Shown: positions 41,267 through 48,575 of the stretch, in pieces
Layout of the letters: each line of letters begins with the position of its first letter
How positions within the stretch are numbered: position 1 is the first letter of the stretch
Assembly (NCBI RefSeq): GCF_009832905.1
Contig: NZ_CP047135.1
Span: 3,078,001 to 3,142,000, forward strand
From: Stenotrophomonas sp. 364
Lineage (GTDB): Bacteria; Pseudomonadota; Gammaproteobacteria; Xanthomonadales; Xanthomonadaceae
Direction: 5' to 3'
DNA: 64,000 bases
Position numbers and translations under genes: made by a program
The notes under the pieces: model-generated
The model's input: the letters and a program-made list of their open reading frames with translations, nothing else
Told to the model about the DNA's origin: nothing
The model's database searches: none

Positions 41267-41295
41267 GCCTGGCATACCGGGGTCTGTCGGGGTGT

Positions 41296-41472
41296 GGCGC
41301 GGGTGGTTTTACGGGACCGTTGGGCGCCATGGATGGCGCTCACGAGCTTACAGGGGTGAGGGCGCATTGCTTGCGAGGCACTGCCTCGCATGCGTCCGAA
41401 CGCACAGCCGCCAACGGCTGGGCCGGGCCGCGGAGCGGGACTTGCAGCGTGTCCCGCAGACCCACCCGCGCC
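41296..41472 (+). repeat. Long palindrome copy C, expanded core
   Basis: Arms 41296-41317 and 41451-41472 pair at 19-20 of 22 positions. The first part of the core matches copy A (GGGCGCCAT…), but the core is 133 nt, with an insertion of about 80 nt that contains its own stems (GCGAGGCA-CTGCCTCGC; GCCGCCAACGGC). Confidence 0.7.
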
Positions 41473-41510
41473 GCGCCAACCAGCCAAACCCTCAGCCAAA
41501 GGCCGTTGAA

Positions 41511-41540
41511 GTTGCAGTTGCAGTTGCAGTCGCAGTTGCC
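41511..41540 (+). repeat. GTTGCA hexamer tract
   Basis: About five GTTGCA/GTCGCA units lie 38 bp downstream of palindrome C, followed by A-rich sequence. Confidence 0.85.
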
Positions 41541-41645
41541 GTGGCTGTTGCTCTTGCTGCTGCTCTAAAAGCTTCTAAAAAAAGACCGCACCCTGACACC
41601 ATCCTTACCAATGCTTCGCACCCCCTGCACGATGAACAGGCAAGG

Positions 41646-43631
41646 ATGGAGCACGTGAACACTGTCGACTCCCCTGCCCCATCCCCCGTGTCGCGCCGCC
41701 GGCGCTGGCGTCGTCCTGGCAAACGTGGACAGCGTTGGCTCGCCATCCTCGTCTTCCTTTTCGCAGGGGTCCTCCTGCTGATCGCGCTGTGGGACTGGAA
41801 CTGGTTCAAAGGCCCCGTCGAACGCGCCGTCCAGGCCAAAACCGGGCGCGAGTTCCATATCAATGGAGACCTCGACGTCGACCTCGGCCGCACCACCACC
41901 GTCCGCGCCGATCGCCTCACCTTCGCCAACGCCAGCTGGGCCAAGACCCCGCAGATGGCCAGCGCCGACCGCGCGGAAATCGCCATCCGCGTCTGGCCCC
42001 TGCTGCGCGGCCAGGTCCATATCCCAGAAGTCCGCCTCACCCGCCCCGATCTCCTGCTCGAAACCGGTCCCGGCAAGGACACCCCCGGCAACTGGGATTT
42101 CCTCGGCCCGTCAACCGGCAACCCGCCGCAGTTGCAGCGCCTGCTGATCGATGATGGCCGGCTGAAGTTCCTCGATGCCGCCGGACGCACCGACGTCCTG
42201 GTCGCCCTCAACAGCGGTAAACCGCGCAGCGCAGACAGCGCACCGCCCCTGCTGGTCAACGGCAAGGGGCGCTGGAAAGGCAACCCGTTCACCCTCGACG
42301 GCAGCACCGAATCGCCGCTCGAACTGACCAACAGCGACCACCCGTTCCGCATCCATCTGGACGGCCGCGCCGGCGGCACCCATGCCATCGCCAGCGGCAC
42401 CCTGACCAACCCCTTCGCGCTGCGTACCTTCGATCTTGAACTGATGCTCAGTGGCCAGGACATGGAAGACCTGTTCCCGCTGATCGGCGTGGCCATGCCC
42501 TCCACGCCGCCGTACCGCCTGAAGGGCCGGCTCAAGCGCAACAACGACATCTGGCGCTATGAGAATTTCACCGGTACCGCCGGCGACAGCGACCTGGGCG
42601 GCACCGCGCAGATCGACGTGGGCGGCGAGCGGCCGTTCCTGAAGGCCGACCTGGTGTCCAAGCGCCTGGACTTCGATGATCTGGCCGGCTTCATTGGTGC
42701 GCCCCCGAAGACCGGCGCCGGCGAAACCGCCAACGCCGAACAGAAGGCCAAGGCCGCCGCGCTCGCCACGCGCGCCAAGGTCCTGCCGGACACCCCGTAC
42801 AACCTGACCAAACTGCGCGCGATGGATGCCGACGTGCGCTGGAAGGCCCAGCGCATCAACTCGCCGGTGCTGCCGCTGGACGACATGGACGCGCACCTCA
42901 AACTGGACGGCGGCCTCCTGCGCCTGGAACCGCTCAACTTCGGCGTGGCCGGCGGCGACATCCGCAGCACCATCCGCATGGACGCGCGCAAGGACACCAT
43001 TTCCACGCAGCTGCAGGCCAGCCTGCGCAAGATCCAGCTGGGCAAACTGATGCCCGATTCCAAGCTTGCCGAACAGGCGTCGGGCGGTATCAGCGGCGAC
43101 CTTGCCCTGGCCGGCACCGGCAACTCCGTCGCGGCCATGCTGGGCAGTTCCGATGGCAATGTCGCTCTTGGCATTGGCCGTGGCCATGTCGGCAACCTGG
43201 TCATGGAGCTGGCCGGGCTGGATGTGGCCGAGTCGCTGAAATTCCTGTTCACCGGCGACAAGCAGATTCCGCTGCGCTGCGCGTTCGGTGATTTCGGCGT
43301 GGCCAACGGGGTGATGACCTCGCGCGCGCTTGCCTTTGATACCACCGACACGCTGATCGTCGGCGAGGGCACCGTGGACCTCAAACAGGAACGGCTGGAC
43401 CTGCTGCTGCGCCCGCGGCCGAAGGACATCAGCATCCTCGCCCTGCGCTCGCCGCTGCGCATCGGCGGCAGCTTCAAGGACCCCTCGTTCCGCCCGGACT
43501 TCAAGGCGCTCGGCATCCGCGGTGCGATCGCGCTGACACTGGGCAGCATCGCCCCGCCCGCCGCGCTGCTGGCCACCATTGAAACCGGCCCGGGCAAGGA
43601 TTCGAACTGTGGTGGTCGTTACGCGAAGTGA
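41646..43631 (+). CDS. AsmA-family envelope protein
   Basis: A 661-aa inner-membrane-anchored protein. A basic N-terminus (RRRRWRRPGKRGQRW) precedes one membrane helix (LAILVFLFAGVLLLIALWDW), and a long periplasmic beta-rich region follows. AsmA signatures are the N-terminal VERAVQAKTGREFHINGDLDVDLG and the C-terminal VGEGTVDLKQERLDLLLRPRPKD with PLRIGGSFKDPSFRPD. Such proteins belong to the bridge-like lipid transfer group and affect outer-membrane lipid homeostasis. GTG 41655 is an alternative start with a better-placed GGA. The frame stays open upstream only through low-complexity repeat DNA. Confidence 0.87.
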   Translation: MEHVNTVDSPAPSPVSRRRRWRRPGKRGQRWLAILVFLFAGVLLLIALWDWNWFKGPVERAVQAKTGREFHINGDLDVDLGRTTTVRADRLTFANASWAKTPQMASADRAEIAIRVWPLLRGQVHIPEVRLTRPDLLLETGPGKDTPGNWDFLGPSTGNPPQLQRLLIDDGRLKFLDAAGRTDVLVALNSGKPRSADSAPPLLVNGKGRWKGNPFTLDGSTESPLELTNSDHPFRIHLDGRAGGTHAIASGTLTNPFALRTFDLELMLSGQDMEDLFPLIGVAMPSTPPYRLKGRLKRNNDIWRYENFTGTAGDSDLGGTAQIDVGGERPFLKADLVSKRLDFDDLAGFIGAPPKTGAGETANAEQKAKAAALATRAKVLPDTPYNLTKLRAMDADVRWKAQRINSPVLPLDDMDAHLKLDGGLLRLEPLNFGVAGGDIRSTIRMDARKDTISTQLQASLRKIQLGKLMPDSKLAEQASGGISGDLALAGTGNSVAAMLGSSDGNVALGIGRGHVGNLVMELAGLDVAESLKFLFTGDKQIPLRCAFGDFGVANGVMTSRALAFDTTDTLIVGEGTVDLKQERLDLLLRPRPKDISILALRSPLRIGGSFKDPSFRPDFKALGIRGAIALTLGSIAPPAALLATIETGPGKDSNCGGRYAK

Positions 43632-43974
43632 GTGCGGCCAGAGGTCAGCGTACCGACCAACGGTCGGTACCTACCGGGAGCGGTGTGCGTGCATCGCGAC
43701 ATCCTGATCGCGCACCGCGAACGCACAGGATCGGTGCGCGTGTATCGCGCGACCGGACTACGCACAAGGTAGTGTCGACCGGTGGTCGACACGCTCCGCC
43801 CCTCTTCCAACCGCGCGCTCGAGAACTGTCCAGAGCCCGTGGGAAGGCCGGTGCAGGACCGTTGGGCGGCATGGATGCCGCCCACGAGCCCCCACACGGA
43901 TGGGTTCACGGCGTGTCCTGCACCGGCGCCTGACCCATGGGCTCAGCCACGTGTCAGCAAGGCGCCAACCGCAT
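43632..43974. other. Repeat-bearing gap with palindrome D
   Basis: This gap contains two divergent GTAG hairpins (43650-43674, stem GTACCGACC/GGTCGGTAC; 43769-43792, stem GTGTCGACC/GGTCGACAC) and palindrome D. No gene is seen. Confidence 0.75.
43847..43927 (+). repeat. Long palindrome copy D
   Basis: Arms 43847-43859 and 43915-43927 (inner end GTCCTGCACCGG) pair perfectly over 13 bp. The arm sequence is unlike the other copies, but the 55-nt core is the same. Its first hairpin is GGGCGGCAT/ATGCCGCCC, a compensated base-pair swap relative to copy A. Confidence 0.82.
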
Positions 43975-44406
43975 TTACCCCGCGACGATGTACTGCTGCA
44001 GCTGGTCCAGCTTCTGGGCCTGCTCGTCGATCACCGATTTCACCAGGTCACCGATCGATATCACGCCCACCACGCTGCCGCCATCCACCACCGGCAGGTG
44101 CCGGATCCGGTAGTCGGTCACCAGTTGCAGGCAATGCTCCACCTGCTCGGACAGCGCCACGGTCACCACCTTGGGGGTCATGATGTCGCTCACCCGCGTG
44201 GTCCGCGACGAGCGCTCATGCAGCACGATCTTGCGCGCGTAATCGCGCTCGGACAGGATGCCGACCAGTTGCCGGCCGTCCATCACCAGCACCGCGCCAA
44301 TCCCTTTTTCAGCCATCAGGCGGATCGCATCGATCACCGGCGATTCCGGGCCTACCGCGAAAACCTCAGGGGACTTGCCGTCCAACAGCTGTCGTACCGT
44401 GGTCAT
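43975..44406 (-). CDS. Tandem CBS-domain protein
   Basis: A 143-aa protein made of two CBS domains (AIRLMAEKGIGAVLVMDGRQLVGILSERDYARK and a second copy, CLQLVTDYRIRHLPVVDGGSVVGVISIGDL). Such modules bind adenine nucleotides and sense energy state. No effector domain is attached. Start ATG 44406 lies inside the 3' end of the glycosyltransferase gene (41-bp overlap). Confidence 0.9.
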   Translation of the reverse strand: MTTVRQLLDGKSPEVFAVGPESPVIDAIRLMAEKGIGAVLVMDGRQLVGILSERDYARKIVLHERSSRTTRVSDIMTPKVVTVALSEQVEHCLQLVTDYRIRHLPVVDGGSVVGVISIGDLVKSVIDEQAQKLDQLQQYIVAG

Positions 44407-45385
44407 CTCGTTGCTCTCCACCGATGGGATGCACGGACGAGTCTGCCACGAACGGTGCCTGCCAGGTGTCAACCAGGTACAGCGGGCGCTGCTTGGACTC
44501 GTCGTACAAGCGCCCCAGGTATTCCCCGATCAGCCCCAGCGCAATCAGCTGCACGCCGCCCAGGAACAGGATCGCCGCCATCATCGTCGGCCAGCCGGCC
44601 ACGCGGTCGCCATACAGCGCCGCCTTGGCAACCACCCAGACCGCAAACACGAACGCCACACTGGCGGTCAGCAGGCCCAGATAGGTCGTCACCCGTAGCG
44701 GCGCGGTCGAAAACCCGGTAATGCCTTCCAGCGCGAAGTTCCACAGCTTCCACAGCCCGAACTTGCTCTGCCCCACCAGCCGCGCGTGTCTACGGTAGGG
44801 CAGCGCCTTGCGCCGGAAGCCCACCCAGCCGAACAACCCCTTCATGAACCGGTGGCGCTCACGCAGCTGTCCCAGCGCCTGCAGCGCGCGCGGCGACAGC
44901 AGCCGGAAATCGCCGGTGTCGGCCGGAATGGGGGTCTTGGACAGCCGCCCGATCACGCGGTAAAAGGCCGCCGCCGTGCTTCGCTTCAACCAGCTTTCGC
45001 CGTCGCGGGCCAGCCGCGTGCCATACACGTTGTCGTAGCCCTGCTGCCACAGTGCGACGAACTCGGGGATCAGTTCCGGCGGATCCTGGCCATCGGCGTC
45101 CAGGATCATCACCGCGCCGCTGTCGACGAAATCCAGCCCCGCCGTGAGCGCGGCCTCCTTGCCGAAGTTGCGCGACAGGCGCAGCACCCCCACGCTGGGA
45201 TCCGCATCGGCCAGGGCCTGCATCACCGCCCAGGTGGCGTCGCTGCTGCCGTCGTCCACGTACAGCACGCGGCCGTCGATGCCGTGCAGCCCGTCCAGCA
45301 CCGCGCGCAGGCGGGGGTGCAGCCGCGGCAGCGCCAGGGCTTCATTGTGGGCAGCGATGACCAGGGTGAGGCGTTGGACAGTCAT
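44366..45385 (-). CDS. GT2 glycosyltransferase, GtrB/polyprenol-phosphate type
   Basis: A 339-aa enzyme with an N-terminal GT-A domain (LVIAAHNEALALPRLHP, YVDDGSSDAT, the DxD-like ILDADGQDPPELIP, GTRLARDGESWLKR). Two C-terminal membrane helices follow (VTTYLGLLTASVAFVFAVWVV; MMAAILFLGGVQLIALGLIGEYLGR). This layout is that of enzymes loading a sugar onto undecaprenyl phosphate for cell-surface modification. ATG 45385 (MTVQRL) is used. The last ~25 residues, overlapping the CBS gene, look unconserved. Confidence 0.88.
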   Translation of the reverse strand: MTVQRLTLVIAAHNEALALPRLHPRLRAVLDGLHGIDGRVLYVDDGSSDATWAVMQALADADPSVGVLRLSRNFGKEAALTAGLDFVDSGAVMILDADGQDPPELIPEFVALWQQGYDNVYGTRLARDGESWLKRSTAAAFYRVIGRLSKTPIPADTGDFRLLSPRALQALGQLRERHRFMKGLFGWVGFRRKALPYRRHARLVGQSKFGLWKLWNFALEGITGFSTAPLRVTTYLGLLTASVAFVFAVWVVAKAALYGDRVAGWPTMMAAILFLGGVQLIALGLIGEYLGRLYDESKQRPLYLVDTWQAPFVADSSVHPIGGEQRDDHGTTAVGRQVP

Positions 45386-45424
45386 GCGGCGATTGTAGCC
45401 TTGCCCCGTCACCTTCATGAATCG

Positions 45425-46174
45425 TCAGTCGTCGGCCAGGTAGCCGCTTCCGCCCAGCTGCCGCGCCTGCCGCTGGATCCACGCCGCGCGACGCTGCACA
45501 TAGGGCCCCGGCCTGGACGCGTTGTAGCGCCGCGGCGCCGGCAGCACCGCCGCCAGTCGGGCGCTTTCGGCCGGACTCAACCGCGCCGCGTCCTTGCCCC
45601 AGAACTGGCGTGCCGCCGCCTGCGCGCCGTAGATGCCATCGCCGAACTCGGCGATGTTGGCGTACATCTCCAGAATCCTCGACTTCGGCCACAGTGCCTC
45701 GATCAGCACCGTGTACCAGACCTCCAGGCCCTTGCGAACCCAGCTGCGCCCCTGCCACAGGAACAGGTTCTTGGCCACCTGCTGGCTGATCGTGCTGGCC
45801 CCGCGCAGCCGGCCGCCCCTGGCATTGTGGTCGCGTGCCTTCTCGATGGCCTGCAGGTCGAACCCGTTGTGCACGGGGAAGCGCTGGTCCTCGGCGGCCA
45901 CCAGCGAAATCGGCAGGCTGGGTGCCATCTGGTCCAGGTCGCGCCACTGGTAGTGCAGCCGGTAGTCCCACTCGCCCTGGCCCAGCGCCTCGCCGTACCG
46001 CCACAGCATCACCATGGACACCGGCGGGTCGATGAACCGCAGAACCAGGACCTGCAGCACGCTGAAGGCGGCGAACAGCACCGGCAGCCATAGCAGGCGT
46101 TTCCAGTGCCAGCGTCGCGGGCGCGACGGTTCCAGGCCCGGTTCGGCCTTGAGGTTGCTGCGCTCTGCCCCCAT
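45425..46174 (-). CDS. mtgA: Monofunctional peptidoglycan glycosyltransferase
   Basis: A 249-aa GT51 enzyme polymerises lipid II into glycan strands. It has one N-terminal membrane helix ([19 protein letters not shown]) and the family motifs [14 protein letters not shown] (catalytic Glu), [27 protein letters not shown] and [21 protein letters not shown]. coli MtgA has 242 aa. ATG 46174 is preferred; longer frames reach into the hslO leader. Confidence 0.94.
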   Translation of the reverse strand: MGAERSNLKAEPGLEPSRPRRWHWKRLLWLPVLFAAFSVLQVLVLRFIDPPVSMVMLWRYGEALGQGEWDYRLHYQWRDLDQMAPSLPISLVAAEDQRFPVHNGFDLQAIEKARDHNARGGRLRGASTISQQVAKNLFLWQGRSWVRKGLEVWYTVLIEALWPKSRILEMYANIAEFGDGIYGAQAAARQFWGKDAARLSPAESARLAAVLPAPRRYNASRPGPYVQRRAAWIQRQARQLGGSGYLADD

Positions 46175-46253
46175 TAGTGGTGCATCCTTTGCTTGCACGG
46201 TTGTCGGCGCATTATCCGGCAACTGCATCCCACTTCGCGCGCCCATAGAACCG

Positions 46254-47150
46254 ATGACCGCCCAATCCGACACCCTTGTCCGTTTCCTGCTCCCCGATGC
46301 CGGCGTCCGCGGCGTGCATGTGCACCTCGATGCGACCTGGGCTGAAATCCTCTCGCACGCGGTCTACCCGCCGGCCGCCGCCGAACTGCTCGGCGAAGCC
46401 GCCGTCGCCTCGGCGCTGTTCACCGGCCACACCAAGGTCGATGGCCGCCTGTCGATCCAGCTGCGCAGCAACACCGCCATGCGCACCCTGTTCGCCGAAT
46501 GCACCGCCGCCGGCACCCTGCGCGGCATCGTGCAGCTGGCCGACGGTGGCGGCGATGCCCCGCGCGACCTGACCACCCTGGGCGATGACGCGCTGCTGGC
46601 CATCACCATCGAAAACCCGGGCCTGGACCCGCGCGAACCGCAGCGCTACCAGAGCCTGGTCGGGCTGACGGCCGCCGGCCTGGACGAAGCGTTCGAAGAC
46701 TACTTCCGGCAGTCCGAGCAGCTGCCCACCCGCCTGCTGCTGGCGGCCGACGGCACCCGGGCCGCTGGCCTGCTGCTGCAGAAGCTGCCCGGCGACGAAG
46801 GCGACAACGACGGCTGGTCTCGCGCCAGTGCCCTGTTCGAGACCCTGGGCAAGCAGGAACTGCTGGACGTGCCCGGCAATGACCTGCTGCACCGCCTGTT
46901 CCATGAAGAGAAGCCGGAACTGCTCGGCGAGCGGGGGCTGCGCTTTGCGTGCTCGTGCTCGCGCGAACGGGTGGAAGGCATGCTGCAGTCGCTGGGCGAG
47001 GACGAAGCCCGCGCCGCCGCCGAGCCGACCGGCGCGGTGGACGTGCGTTGCGAATTCTGCGGACAGGAGTATCACTTTCCGTTGACGGAGTTCGCCATAC
47101 TGTTCAGCGACACCGGTGTTTCCCCACCGGCACCTGAACGGCTTCAGTAA
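46254..47150 (+). CDS. hslO: Redox-activated chaperone Hsp33
   Basis: A 298-aa chaperone activated by oxidative unfolding. The C-terminal zinc centre has the CxC…CxxC pattern ([10 protein letters not shown] then [12 protein letters not shown]). The N-terminal domain shows [25 protein letters not shown]. Start ATG 46254 (MTAQSDTL) is the family start. Length matches Hsp33 (about 290 aa). It is divergent from mtgA. Confidence 0.95.
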   Translation: MTAQSDTLVRFLLPDAGVRGVHVHLDATWAEILSHAVYPPAAAELLGEAAVASALFTGHTKVDGRLSIQLRSNTAMRTLFAECTAAGTLRGIVQLADGGGDAPRDLTTLGDDALLAITIENPGLDPREPQRYQSLVGLTAAGLDEAFEDYFRQSEQLPTRLLLAADGTRAAGLLLQKLPGDEGDNDGWSRASALFETLGKQELLDVPGNDLLHRLFHEEKPELLGERGLRFACSCSRERVEGMLQSLGEDEARAAAEPTGAVDVRCEFCGQEYHFPLTEFAILFSDTGVSPPAPERLQ

Positions 47151-47186
47151 TCGCCGCACGAGTTTTGTTCTGGGGAGAACCAAGAC

Positions 47187-47236
47187 TTGTTAAGAATTCA
47201 TAAACGCCCTAGGATCAGTGTCCCGCTTCGGCGGGA
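47187..47236 (+). promoter_or_regulatory. Promoter and leader hairpin of exported protein gene
   Basis: TTGTTA (47187-47192) and TAGGAT (47210-47215) are separated by 17 bp. A UUCG-capped hairpin TCCCGC-TTCG-GCGGGA (47221-47236) begins at or near the predicted transcript start and may stabilise the mRNA 5' end. Confidence 0.5.
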
Positions 47237-47269
47237 ACTTGTGCTCACCGCTGCTGTCTGAGAGTTCCC

Positions 47270-48130
47270 ATGCGTTCCCTTCTGCGTCTACCGCTGGCCC
47301 TTGTGATCGCCCTCGCCGCGATCACGGGCGCGCATGCGCAGAACAAACCGCGCCAGGACAGCACAGTGATTCCTGTGTGGAACAAGGGCAGCGGCAAGGT
47401 CGAGGCCCTGCTGTACCTGGAACCCACCGGTGAACAGGCCGTTGGCGCGCGCTGGCACTTCGGCCGCAGTTCGCTCGACGCCGCCTTCGGGCTGTCCTCG
47501 GGCGACTCGCTGGGCCTGCTCTGCAACAGCAGCCGCGGCACCAGCATCAGCGGCCTGGCCAGTCATTGCATGCTGGCCAGCTTGGGCGATGACGATGACA
47601 ACGCCTCGTTGAGTCGCCGGGTCAGCGGTACGGCCGCGTTCAACCGTCCGGGTGGTCGCCTCGGCATCACCGCCGGGACCGGCCGTGACACCCTGCCGGC
47701 CTGGTTGGCCGGCCCGAACAAGTCACCGGCATTGCGCGCCGAACAGAACGACCTGACTGTGTTCGGCCAGAAGAACATCGGTCGCGAAGGCTTTGTCTCG
47801 ATCGGCGGCACCTACGCCAAGGCACGCCTGGTGCCGCTGTCCGATGCGTCCCCGGCCATCGTGGACCGCTGGGACAGCAAGAGCCTGACCATCGGCGCCG
47901 GCTACGGCAACTTCAGCGGCAACATCATCGGCCGCGTGGTCGATGTGCCCGGCCAGCCCGGCAAGTGGGAAGGCCTGGGGGTCGGCTTGACCTGGCGCAC
48001 GCCCTGGAGCGGGCAGCTGACCGTAGGCGCCGAGAACGTGATCACGCGCGGCAAGAATCCGTTCGCCCCGCGCAACGAGAGCACCGACGAAGGCACCGTG
48101 CCCTACGTCCGTTACGAACAGGATCTATGA
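47270..48130 (+). CDS. Exported protein of unknown function, probably outer-membrane barrel
   Basis: A 286-aa protein with signal peptide MRSLLRLPLALVIALAAITGAHA. The mature part is rich in Gly, Ser and alternating hydrophobic strands (LLYLEPTGEQAVGARWHFG; LTIGAGYGNFSGNIIGRV; GLGVGLTWRTPWSGQLTVGAENV) and ends VPYVRYEQDL. This pattern suggests a small beta-barrel. I recognise similar proteins in Xanthomonads but no function. Confidence 0.75.
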   Translation: MRSLLRLPLALVIALAAITGAHAQNKPRQDSTVIPVWNKGSGKVEALLYLEPTGEQAVGARWHFGRSSLDAAFGLSSGDSLGLLCNSSRGTSISGLASHCMLASLGDDDDNASLSRRVSGTAAFNRPGGRLGITAGTGRDTLPAWLAGPNKSPALRAEQNDLTVFGQKNIGREGFVSIGGTYAKARLVPLSDASPAIVDRWDSKSLTIGAGYGNFSGNIIGRVVDVPGQPGKWEGLGVGLTWRTPWSGQLTVGAENVITRGKNPFAPRNESTDEGTVPYVRYEQDL

Positions 48131-48169
48131 TCGACGCGCGCCGTGTGGCGCCGCCGAACGAGCCAAATG

Positions 48170-48193
48170 CGCGCCTCACGGCGCGTTTTTTTT
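48170..48193 (+). terminator. Rho-independent terminator
   Basis: CGCGCC-TCAC-GGCGCG is followed by eight Ts, 39 bp after the upstream stop codon. Confidence 0.9.
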
Positions 48194-48575
48194 GCCTGGA
48201 ACCCCGGCCCCCCGTGGCCCACACCTGCCCCACGCGGCGGTCCAGCGCTGCACACCGTGTATCGCCACCGGCGCATCCGCCGGCAAATGGGACGTGACGA
48301 CACCGTTCGATACATACCGTTACAAATCAACTGCAACTATTTTCATCACAAATACTTAACCAATGAGACAGCAAGTTCCTTGAGCGCCGGAAAATCATTG
48401 ATCCACAACGACTTTGCCGAATTTAACCCAGTTCACACCCTTCATTAACGTGGCTTTAATTCTCTCCAGTCGGCAGTTACTATCGAGTCAGCCTCGTGGT
48501 GATTGGCGCTCATTTGGTGCCGCCGCAGGCAAACACCCCAGTGAATACCCAAGATTCCCTTGGAGAGAGAGAGCA
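48194..48575 (+). promoter_or_regulatory. Long upstream region of TonB receptor gene
   Basis: These 380 bp hold no gene. The stretch 48300-48470 is notably AT-rich for this genome. A weak promoter candidate is TTTAAT (48455-48460) with TACTAT (48478-48483) at 17-bp spacing. It would give a leader of about 85 nt ending in the GGAGAG ribosome site at 48562. Confidence 0.4.

Larger units (their letters stand above)
40895..41645. other. Repeat-rich non-coding gap
   Basis: This 750-bp stretch has no convincing gene. It holds an AGGTCA triplet tract (40925-40943), long palindrome B (40977-41083), a SMAG repeat (41244-41266), palindrome C with an expanded core (41296-41472) and a GTTGCA tract (41511-41540) followed by A-rich DNA. 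Confidence 0.75.

Noticed and set aside
41292..41645. N-terminal extension of the AsmA-like protein
   Set aside because: The frame upstream of 41646 runs through palindrome C and the GTTGCA tract and would encode a low-complexity Val/Ala stretch before a typical membrane-anchor N-terminus.
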